Position numbers and translations under genes: made by a program | Shown: piece after piece, positions 4,964 to 10,651 of the stretch | Numbering within the stretch: the stretch's first letter is position 1 | Layout of the letters: each line of letters begins with the position of its first letter | NCBI GenBank assembly: GCA_002405445.1 | Contig: DHLV01000096.1 | Coordinates: forward strand, 1-10,651 | DNA: 10,651 bases | From: Flammeovirgaceae bacterium UBA4659 | GTDB taxonomy: Bacteria; Bacteroidota; Bacteroidia; Cytophagales; Cyclobacteriaceae | Direction of reading: 5' to 3' | Notes under the pieces: model-generated | Databases searched by the model: none | What the model saw: the letters and a program-made list of their open reading frames with translations, nothing else | Told to the model about the DNA's origin: nothing

Positions 4964-7543
4964 TTACCTTGCGGCCACCACCACCCTTTTCCTAAAAGTT
5001 TGGATATTGCCAGTATTGTCAAATACTTCAAACCACACCACATAGTAGCCTACCCTTGATTTAGTACCATCTTCTTGTTCGCCATCCCAACGGAAGAAAC
5101 CCTCAAATGCCAGCGTTTCATTATTAGCCACTGTTTTGATCAACCGCCCTTGTTGGTCCAATATTTTGATGTTGGCCACCCAGCCGCTTTGGTCAAACTT
5201 GTAATGGATTTTTGAAAAATCTTGCCCCGGCTGCTGCACTGAAAATACCTCCGGCTCGAGGGTGACGGCATGCTCATTTACAAAATTGTCGGGGCGTGCG
5301 TTTGAGTTGATGTAGCCCGGTGTGGCAAAGCCCGCATTGGAGCTGGCTGACTTCCAATTGTTTCCATCGTTCGGGTTCTGCAGAACCGAAATCCGCTCCA
5401 ACGAAACTCCTTCGCGATCTTTCAAGAATGTTGAATGCATTTTGTCTGTGTATTGAAAGAAGTCCAACACCTTGTTTTGTGGGCTTACCAAAACCACAGA
5501 TCCTTCATCGTCATTGAAGCTGGGCATATCGGTTTTCAACGTGTGATTTTCTACACTTTGAAGGTACTGCGACTTGAGTATTGAGGCGTTGCTGGTGAAC
5601 ACCAAATAGCTTTTTGGCGCCAGCAGGTAATCTGCTGTAATCGTTTTCGAATTAATCATTGCGCCATTTTCGTAGTTACCGATTTTGTAACTTTTCAGAT
5701 TGACATATTTTTCAGACTTGTTGTAAACCTCTACAAAGTCCACACCTCCGGGCCGGGGGTTAAAAAGTATTTCATTCACTACTATATCCAGGCTGTCGGC
5801 AGTTTCGGGCAGGGCGAAATCAAACTGATTGGAACCGTCTAGGATAAAATTGCCGGAGCAATCACGCAGGTTACTGATTCGAATGTTGTACAGTTGGCGG
5901 GGTGAAATCGGCTGTGATAAATTGATGGTGATTTCCGTCAGCGCGGGATTACTCAGCGCCACGTTGGTAATCGCAAGGGGTGGATTGATATTGACGGAAA
6001 TCAAACCCAACGGCTTTTCCAGCCGCTCATTAAAACCAATGATCAGTTGTGAGGGATGAGCAATTACAGAAAGCAGCTTTGGGCCTTCCACATCCGGCTT
6101 ATTCGCGAACACTGAATTCTGTTTTCCGGGTGAACCACCTTGAGCGCTGACCGCGCCTGTCCAGTTGCTGGCGCCTCCACAAAGGTTGTTTGGGTCGATC
6201 AACTCCAGTGCCCAACCTCCGTTCGCTTTGTCTTCATCATTGTACCAACTTGCGTTGTAATTCACCGAATCGATGGTTGCAGATGTGCGCAGTGTTAACA
6301 TATCGCCATCGTTGTTCAAACTCGGAAAGTTGGTGAGCCCGATGGCGTTGCCCAAAGGGGCGAATTTCGATAAAGACGAAGTTGCCGTTACAATCCAGTA
6401 CTCGTTGGGCAATACGATTTGTGAAGCAAAGATGGCTGTGGACGTTCCGTCCGACAATTTCCAGCCACTCAAGTCAATGGGGCTGGCGCTTCGGTTGCAG
6501 ATTTCAATATACTCTGCATCGGGCAAACCAACCTGCGGGTTGGGGTCGGCAAAAATTTCTGTAATGATGATGTCTTTGTTTTTTGTTGGTACCGGCTGAA
6601 AGAAGAGAAAGTGTTGCGAGTAATCCGGCATCGTATTGCCGGCCAAGTCCCTGATGCCTGCCACTGTCAGTAGTTGAGAAATGCCATTTGCAAAGGGCTT
6701 AGCAAAAGTCAATCGCACCGTCTTTAAATCAGACTGCAATACGGCAGCGCTGGGGTTTCCAATGCCATTGCCCACCGAGTAGTTAGCAGTGGTTTGCGCA
6801 GATGAATTCTCCAGGCTTTCGTTGAAGAGTAATTCGAGTTGGGTGTTTGAAATCACGGTGGTGGCGTTCAGAGAGGGTGGCACCAAGTCTCCGATGATAC
6901 TTCCTGCATAGAAGTTTCCGAAGTAGTGGCGTTGAAAGAAACTTGCTGTAGATTGTACGATGCGGATACCGAAAAATGCGCTGGACGTAAACGTATTGTC
7001 AGTGACAGTTCCTTCAGTAACGTATGAGTTGCCGGTGCCTGTTACATCGCGCTCCAGCGTCCAAACGTTATTGCCGTCACGTATCACTTTTATTTTTAAT
7101 GTGTTGTTGGATGTGTTGGTGACGCCATCCGTTCCGTTGATGATGATACTGGAAACAGCACCGGTACTTTTGTATAGACTGATTTCATCGGGTGTACCAC
7201 CGATGCGCACAAAATACCCGTTGGTGGCATTCATGGATGCCGTGGATGACATCAGGTAAATATCCACATAGTTTGCACTTGAGGTATTGAATTGCAGGTT
7301 TACGTAAAACTCCCATTGGGCATTTAATGAAAGTGCGGATGGGGTACTGATCAAGAAAGTGCTATTGGTGGAAGTGTTGTTGGAGCGCAGTTGATTACTC
7401 ACAACCGTCCAGTTGGCAGCGTTATCGGGTGTCCAGGCGGGGTTGGCAGTAAAGTCGCCATCACCAAAGTTATCGGTGAACTGCGCGTTACAAACGAGTG
7501 CAGAAAGAATCAACCAGCTGATTATGGTTAATCTGTGTGCCAT
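4964..7543 (-). CDS. secreted lamin-tail-domain and Ig-like multidomain surface protein
   Basis: The 859-residue protein starts with a Sec signal peptide (MAHRLTIISWLILSALVCNA, cleavage near Ala20). Residues 21-215 look like a concanavalin/laminin-G-type beta sandwich (FTDNFGDGDF, SFFQRHYFGNFYAG). Two similar modules follow, each an SbsA-like Ig fold plus a lamin tail domain (LTD). Ig1 covers about 219-316 (LELLFNESLE, IRDLAGNTMPDYS). LTD1 covers about 322-475 (IIITEIFADPNPQVGLPDAE, YIEICNRSASPIDLSGWKLSDG). Ig2 covers about 484-580 (LRDCSGNFILDGSN). LTD2 covers about 584-745 (VVNEILFNPRPGGVDFVEVYNKS). The C-terminus (about 765-859) resembles a FlgD-type Ig domain (IKILDQQGRLIKTV, GFFRWDGEQEDGTKSRVGYYVV) and replaces a typical T9SS sorting tail. 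No enzyme motif is visible; an adhesive or envelope role is inferred. It is divergent from asd across a 51-bp gap. Confidence 0.88.
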   Translation of the reverse strand: MAHRLTIISWLILSALVCNAQFTDNFGDGDFTANPAWTPDNAANWTVVSNQLRSNNTSTNSTFLISTPSALSLNAQWEFYVNLQFNTSSANYVDIYLMSSTASMNATNGYFVRIGGTPDEISLYKSTGAVSSIIINGTDGVTNTSNNTLKIKVIRDGNNVWTLERDVTGTGNSYVTEGTVTDNTFTSSAFFGIRIVQSTASFFQRHYFGNFYAGSIIGDLVPPSLNATTVISNTQLELLFNESLENSSAQTTANYSVGNGIGNPSAAVLQSDLKTVRLTFAKPFANGISQLLTVAGIRDLAGNTMPDYSQHFLFFQPVPTKNKDIIITEIFADPNPQVGLPDAEYIEICNRSASPIDLSGWKLSDGTSTAIFASQIVLPNEYWIVTATSSLSKFAPLGNAIGLTNFPSLNNDGDMLTLRTSATIDSVNYNASWYNDEDKANGGWALELIDPNNLCGGASNWTGAVSAQGGSPGKQNSVFANKPDVEGPKLLSVIAHPSQLIIGFNERLEKPLGLISVNINPPLAITNVALSNPALTEITINLSQPISPRQLYNIRISNLRDCSGNFILDGSNQFDFALPETADSLDIVVNEILFNPRPGGVDFVEVYNKSEKYVNLKSYKIGNYENGAMINSKTITADYLLAPKSYLVFTSNASILKSQYLQSVENHTLKTDMPSFNDDEGSVVLVSPQNKVLDFFQYTDKMHSTFLKDREGVSLERISVLQNPNDGNNWKSASSNAGFATPGYINSNARPDNFVNEHAVTLEPEVFSVQQPGQDFSKIHYKFDQSGWVANIKILDQQGRLIKTVANNETLAFEGFFRWDGEQEDGTKSRVGYYVVWFEVFDNTGNIQTFRKRVVVAAR

Positions 7544-7550
7544 GTATTTT

Positions 7551-7567
7551 CAAAAATAGTACTTTTA
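7551..7567. promoter_or_regulatory. overlapping divergent -7 boxes between the LTD protein gene and asd
   Basis: On the minus strand TATTTTTG (7558-7551) matches TAnnTTTG, although it lies only 7 bases before the ATG of the LTD gene, implying an almost leaderless mRNA if used. On the plus strand TACTTTTA (7560-7567) matches 7 of 8 positions and would give an asd leader of about 20 bases. Neither has a well-spaced TTG. The 51-bp gap must hold both promoters unless they lie inside the genes. Confidence 0.35.
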
Positions 7568-7594
7568 CCGATCAATTTTTTTAAACGTTACTTT

Positions 7595-8599
7595 ATGAGA
7601 ATTGCCGTAGTAGGAGCCACAGGCTTGGTCGGTCAAGAGATATTGCGCGTGATGGAAGAGCGCGCCATTGGATTCAGTGGTTTGTTTCTGGTGGCGTCTC
7701 CCAAATCGGTGGGGCAAAAAATAAAGTTTAAGGGCAAGGAGTACGCAATTAAAGGCATGCAAGAAGTTTGCGACATGGGTGTTGACATAGCGATTTTTTC
7801 GGCAGGTGGAAACACTTCGTTAGAGTGGGCACCGAAATTTGCGGAGAAGGGTACCATTGTAATCGATAACTCTTCGGCTTGGCGCATGGATATAACCAAA
7901 AAGCTGGTTGTTCCTGAAATCAATGGCAACGTGCTACAGGCCGAAGACAAAATAATAGCAAATCCGAATTGCTCCACCATTCAAATGGTAATGGCGCTAG
8001 CTCCGCTTCACGCAAAGTATAAGATCAAACGTATTGTGGTTTCAACTTACCAGTCGGTAACCGGCACTGGTAAAGATGCCGTGCAGCAAATGATGGAGGA
8101 GCGACAAGGTATTGCCAATGGCATGAAGGTTTACCCGCACAAAATTGATATGAACGCGTTGCCACACATCGACTCTTTCCTCGACAACGGATACACTAAA
8201 GAAGAAATGAAAATGGTGAACGAAACCCGGAAGATTTTAGGCGACCAAAATATTGGAGTTACCAGCACTACGGTGCGAATCCCAACCATCGGTGGCCACT
8301 CAGAAGCGGTGAACGTGGAGTTTTATTACGAGTTTGATTTGAATGACATTCGTGCCATGCTGGAAGACACACCTGGCGTGGTGGTGCAAGACGATGTGAA
8401 GAATAACGTTTACCCCATGCCGATCAACTCACAGGGGCGCGATGAAGTTTTTGTGGGCCGGTTACGCAGAGATGAATCGCAACCCAAAACGCTCAATATG
8501 TGGATTGTGTCAGATAACTTAAGGAAGGGAGCTGCCACTAACGCGGTGCAAATTGCACAGTACTTGATGGAGAGGAATTTAGTAGCAGCTGAATCATAA
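7595..8599 (+). CDS. asd: aspartate-semialdehyde dehydrogenase
   Basis: Asd reduces aspartyl-phosphate to aspartate semialdehyde with NADPH, the branch point towards lysine/diaminopimelate, threonine and methionine; it is cytoplasmic. The 334-residue protein begins MRIAVVGATGLVG with the nucleotide-binding GxTGxVG at 7-13. The active-site cysteine is Cys126 in NPNCSTIQ (123-130). TYQSVTGTGKDAVQ (151-164) and the general-base histidine His235 in IPTIGGHSEAVN are also present, and DNLRKGAATNAVQIAQ (307-322) is the usual C-terminal motif. Length is normal for the bacterial family. I chose ATG 7595 over an upstream in-frame start at 7535, because the family begins at this methionine and the extension would overlap the divergent gene. 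It converges on the next gene with only 16 bases between stops and no obvious terminator hairpin. Confidence 0.97.
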   Translation: MRIAVVGATGLVGQEILRVMEERAIGFSGLFLVASPKSVGQKIKFKGKEYAIKGMQEVCDMGVDIAIFSAGGNTSLEWAPKFAEKGTIVIDNSSAWRMDITKKLVVPEINGNVLQAEDKIIANPNCSTIQMVMALAPLHAKYKIKRIVVSTYQSVTGTGKDAVQQMMEERQGIANGMKVYPHKIDMNALPHIDSFLDNGYTKEEMKMVNETRKILGDQNIGVTSTTVRIPTIGGHSEAVNVEFYYEFDLNDIRAMLEDTPGVVVQDDVKNNVYPMPINSQGRDEVFVGRLRRDESQPKTLNMWIVSDNLRKGAATNAVQIAQYLMERNLVAAES

Positions 8600-8615
8600 T
8601 CTGAGCCCTTAGGTT

Positions 8616-9152
8616 TTAGAAAACACGGGTCAGTCGATAAAAATCGCCCATTGGGATTCGAAAAGATTCTCGGTCATTTCCGGTAGTAAAAATAGGAACG
8701 TATTTTCCATGGAACAATACGCTCATCTCATTGCCCGACTGAATCGCTTCGTATAATTTGGTGCCAAACTCCAGCATTCTTTCACGTCCGCGTTCTTTCA
8801 ACTGGATTATCGTTGTATCTGTTTTATTCACAATTTGAACTTTCAAGGAATCTTCAACACTCAAAGTGGCGTTGGTATCGATGAGCAAATACGCTTCATC
8901 TTTTAACCAATTGATCACAATTACGGGGTAGATTGCTGGCTTTTCCTCGCCCACGTACCGATCTGAGAATCGGTAGGCTTGCCAAGTGCCATCGGGACTA
9001 CTCCGGTCGTAATAAATTTGGCGTACATTTCGAAAGAAAAGTTCAGCATCATCATTAATAGTGAACGTGTATTTGTTGCGGTCGACTTTCTTATCGCGAT
9101 CAATTTTGCAGCCTACTAGTAGTATCATCAAAAGTAACGGTAAGTAGCGCAT
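8616..9152 (-). CDS. lipoprotein of unknown function
   Basis: The protein has 178 residues from ATG 9152; an in-frame TTG at 9170 would only add six residues and is rejected. MRYLPLLLMILLVGCKIDRDKK is a lipoprotein signal with lipobox LVGC and lipidated Cys15. The mature domain is mixed alpha/beta with a basic linker (KIDRDKKVDRNKY), a Tyr/Arg-rich segment (RNVRQIYYDRSSPDGTWQAYRF), IYPVIVINWLKDEAYLLIDTN and a terminal GDFYRLTRVF. I do not recognise the family. The first two residues after the lipid Cys are Lys-Ile. The gene is divergent from lemA with a 65-bp gap and convergent with asd. Confidence 0.8.
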   Translation of the reverse strand: MRYLPLLLMILLVGCKIDRDKKVDRNKYTFTINDDAELFFRNVRQIYYDRSSPDGTWQAYRFSDRYVGEEKPAIYPVIVINWLKDEAYLLIDTNATLSVEDSLKVQIVNKTDTTIIQLKERGRERMLEFGTKLYEAIQSGNEMSVLFHGKYVPIFTTGNDRESFRIPMGDFYRLTRVF

Positions 9153-9163
9153 GGTTCTAGATT

Positions 9164-9209
9164 TTGTCAATGCGCAAAATAGCCGTTACCTTCGCAAAAA
9201 ATAAATTTG
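9164..9209 (+). promoter_or_regulatory. probable lemA promoter
   Basis: TTG at 9164-9166 and TACCTTCG at 9187-9194 are separated by 20 bases, the usual spacing for Bacteroidota -33/-7 elements; TTCG instead of TTTG is a tolerated variant. Initiation near 9200 would leave a leader of about 18 bases. TAAATTTG at 9202-9209 is a perfect TAnnTTTG but lies 8 bases before the ATG, so it would make a leaderless mRNA and is the weaker choice. Confidence 0.4.
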
Positions 9210-9217
9210 AATCAACT

Positions 9218-9802
9218 ATGGAAATCGTAAAAAAATTCTGGTGGGTTGGCCTTTTGGCTATTTTGGTGATTTGGGGCATTAGCTTGAACAACGGCATCGC
9301 TACCAAAGATCAGGTAGTGAAAAGCGCTTGGGGCGATGTGGAGTCTGACTACCAAAGGAGATCTGACCTGATTCCTAATTTGGTAAATACAGTGAAGGGT
9401 TATGCCAATTTTGAACAAGAGACACTAACAAAAGTGATCGAAGCACGCGCAAGTGCCACACAAGTGAAGATTGATGCATCGAGCTTAACGCCCGAAAATA
9501 TGGCAGCTTTTCAACAAGCGCAGAGTGGATTAAGTCAATCCCTTGGCCGTTTGCTTGCGGTAGCTGAAAATTATCCTGAGCTAAAGGCCAACCAAAACTT
9601 TTTGGATTTGCAAGCCCAGTTAGAGGGAACAGAAAATCGTATTTCGGTTTCGCGTAAGCGCTTCAATGAAGCTGTGCTAGCTTTCAATTCGTCTATTGTG
9701 CGTTTTCCGGGGTCATTGATTGCAAGTATTTTCGGTTTTAAGGAGAAAGATTATTTTAAAGCTGAGGCCGGTGCAGAGAAAGCGCCAGAGGTTAAGTTCT
9801 AA
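9218..9802 (+). CDS. lemA: LemA family protein
   Basis: The protein has 194 residues from ATG 9218; a TTG-started extension to 9164 is rejected because the family begins just before the membrane helix. KKFWWVGLLAILVIWGISL (5-23) is one membrane segment near the N-terminus. The long helical domain carries the LemA signatures AWGDVESDYQRRSDLIPNLV (37-56), VKGYANFEQETLTKVIEARA (59-78), LLAVAENYPELKANQNFLDL (112-131) and LEGTENRISVSRKRFNEAV (135-153). LemA proteins are membrane-anchored, helical, and of unclear biochemical function; they are often beside TPM-domain or peptidase genes, which are not seen here. A DUF2059 gene follows 32 bases later, probably in the same transcript. The end of the gene is part of a tandem duplication. 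Confidence 0.94.
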   Translation: MEIVKKFWWVGLLAILVIWGISLNNGIATKDQVVKSAWGDVESDYQRRSDLIPNLVNTVKGYANFEQETLTKVIEARASATQVKIDASSLTPENMAAFQQAQSGLSQSLGRLLAVAENYPELKANQNFLDLQAQLEGTENRISVSRKRFNEAVLAFNSSIVRFPGSLIASIFGFKEKDYFKAEAGAEKAPEVKF

Positions 9803-9826
9803 TTAAAGAGGTTAAGTTCTAATTAA
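9787..9826 (+). repeat. perfect 20-bp tandem duplication over the lemA stop codon
   Basis: Positions 9787-9806 and 9807-9826 are identical (unit AGAGGTTAAGTTCTAATTAA). The first copy includes the last lemA codons and its TAA (9800-9802); the second lies in the lemA-DUF2059 spacer, so most of this 32-base spacer is duplicated coding end. It looks like a recent slippage event that extended the gap. Confidence 0.95.
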
Positions 9827-9834
9827 TCCTACCA

Positions 9835-10278
9835 ATGATGAAGCGAGCTTTTTGTTTTGTGGCAGTTTTTGTGATCAACACATTGTGCTTTGCCCAAACA
9901 GATACTTATTCAACTACCCTCAAAAAGTACCTGGTAGTGAGTGGCTCCATGGAGAGTTTTAAAATGGTTATCCCTACCATGATTTCAAGTTTTAAGGGGA
10001 TGAAAACCAGCGTTCCCGATCAGTTTTGGAAAGATATGGAGGCAGAACTTTCAAAAACCACAATGGATGATTTACTGGAGCAATTGATTCCGGTCTATAA
10101 GAAACACCTCACCGAAACTGATTTGAACGAAGTAATTAAGTTTTACAGTTCACCTATCGGTAAAAAGCTTGCAGAAAAAACACCGGGCATCACTAACGAT
10201 TCAATGCAGGCAGGGCAGGTGTGGGGACAGAAAATTGCTGGTAAACTGTTGGAGAGATTAAAGGAGAAGGGTTATTAA
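9835..10278 (+). CDS. secreted DUF2059 domain protein
   Basis: The 147-residue protein has a Sec signal peptide, MMKRAFCFVAVFVINTLCFA, with cleavage before Gln21, so it is periplasmic or secreted. Two adjacent ATGs exist (9835 and 9838); either is possible and the difference is one residue. The rest is helical. Residues about 79-137 match the DUF2059 pattern, with LLEQLIPVYKKHLTETDLNE followed by VIKFYSSPIGKKLAEKTPGI, including the typical FYxSPxGKKL core. The molecular role of DUF2059 is not known. It lies downstream of lemA and is followed by a strong terminator, so lemA and this gene form a likely two-gene operon. Confidence 0.88.
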   Translation: MMKRAFCFVAVFVINTLCFAQTDTYSTTLKKYLVVSGSMESFKMVIPTMISSFKGMKTSVPDQFWKDMEAELSKTTMDDLLEQLIPVYKKHLTETDLNEVIKFYSSPIGKKLAEKTPGITNDSMQAGQVWGQKIAGKLLERLKEKGY

Positions 10279-10309
10279 TTTAAAAATATTCTTGCAACTG
10301 TTCAGTTAG

Positions 10310-10342
10310 AAAAAATCCCTCAAGGTCGTTGAGGGATTTTTT
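10310..10342. terminator. bidirectional intrinsic terminator
   Basis: A perfect 14-bp inverted repeat (AAAAAATCCCTCAA, 10310-10323, against TTGAGGGATTTTTT, 10329-10342) encloses a 5-base loop GGTCG. It carries a T-run on the right and an A-run on the left, so it can terminate both the lemA-DUF2059 transcript (plus) and the incoming minus-strand gene, whose stop is at 10348. Confidence 0.93.
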
Positions 10343-10347
10343 TAAAA

Positions 10348-10651
10348 TCAATGTTTGATGATTAACTGTTTTTGAGTCTTTTCCTTACCGGTCGTTATGT
10401 TAAGGTAGTAGAGCCCTTCTGGTAAATTGCTTGTTGAAATAGTCATTTCCCTTTCCTTCGTCTGTTTTGAAAAAACTCTTTCAAAGTTCTTGTTTATCAG
10501 GGTAATTTCGGCTTCATCTTCGCTATCTTCATCTTTTATCTTAATGTTTACTTTATCCCCTGCTGGATTTGGAAATGCGATCCGCGGTTGTTGACCACCA
10601 CCACCTCCCGCAACAGGAAAAACACGTAGCTGAATATTCCGGAAATCATTT
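10348..10651 (-). CDS. C-terminal end of a T9SS-sorted secreted protein (N-terminus beyond the window)
   Basis: I read a minus-strand frame open from the right edge to TGA at 10350-10348, giving the last 100 residues or so of a protein. It contains a Gly-rich linker (VAGGGGGQQPRIA), then FPNPAGDKVNIKI, a charged stretch (KDEDSEDEAEITLIN) and the ending LPEGLYYLNITTGKEKTQKQLIIKH. The FPNPA...V.I.I start, the LP.GLYY core and the K-x-x-x-K-x-L-I-I-x ending are hallmarks of the type A T9SS C-terminal sorting domain, which is removed on export through the outer membrane. The functional domains lie outside the window, so no role can be given. It converges on the DUF2059 gene and shares its terminator. 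Confidence 0.85.
   Translation of the reverse strand, partial: NDFRNIQLRVFPVAGGGGGQQPRIAFPNPAGDKVNIKIKDEDSEDEAEITLINKNFERVFSKQTKEREMTISTSNLPEGLYYLNITTGKEKTQKQLIIKH

Noticed and set aside
6273..6599. Plus-strand ORF inside the LTD protein gene
   Set aside because: Antisense to recognisable LTD1 sequence; no domain or signal seen.
7535..7594. 20-residue N-terminal extension of Asd
   Set aside because: It would overlap the divergent gene, and Asd proteins begin directly with the nucleotide-binding strand found after ATG 7595.
8600..8615. Possible shared terminator between convergent asd and the lipoprotein gene
   Set aside because: No stable inverted repeat with a T-run is visible in or around this 16-base gap.
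9164..9217. TTG-started extension of LemA
   Set aside because: It would put 18 polar residues before the membrane segment and covers the likely promoter.

Overview
The window looks like a chromosomal segment of a Bacteroidota bacterium, most likely of the Cytophagales type (inference). Supporting signs are a C-terminal type IX secretion (T9SS) sorting domain at the right edge, several lipoproteins, start codons mostly without a Shine-Dalgarno but with A/T-rich leaders, and -7 boxes of the TAnnTTTG type used by the Bacteroidota primary sigma factor. No rRNA, tRNA, CRISPR array, insertion sequence or integrase was seen.

Left part (1-2760, all minus strand): a three-gene housekeeping block read right to left. 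A DksA/TraR-like protein with a histone-H1-like Lys/Ala/Pro tail is translationally coupled (TGATG) to scpB, the chromosome condensation subunit. After a clear intrinsic terminator comes an RluB/RsuA-family 23S rRNA pseudouridine synthase with a long Arg/Gly-rich, internally repeated N-terminus. Its C-terminus runs off the window. scpB next to this synthase is a widely conserved pairing.

Middle part (2761-4944, plus strand): the accessory region. After about 200 bases with no gene there is a promoter and a gene for a surface lipoprotein that appears broken twice: once inside its signal peptide (about 3008-3010) and once at a T5 run (3982-3986). The two pieces reconstruct to an N-terminal module, a Gly-rich linker, and a C-terminal domain with a zinc-peptidase motif HEVIHAHF. 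A small lipoprotein starts one base after its stop. The C-terminal domain and the small lipoprotein share low GC (about 27-38% in hand-counted 60-base blocks), while the linker region is 65-68%. This layout resembles a modular toxin or secreted peptidase with a partner or immunity lipoprotein. It is the most interesting locus here, but its function is inference only.

Right part (4945-10651): an 859-residue secreted protein with two Ig-like/lamin-tail-domain pairs (minus), divergent from asd (aspartate-semialdehyde dehydrogenase, plus). Asd converges on an unknown lipoprotein (minus), which is itself divergent from a lemA-DUF2059 pair (plus). A perfect 20-bp tandem duplication copies the lemA stop codon. 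The block ends in a strong 14-bp-stem terminator that probably also serves the T9SS-sorted protein entering from the right edge on the minus strand.
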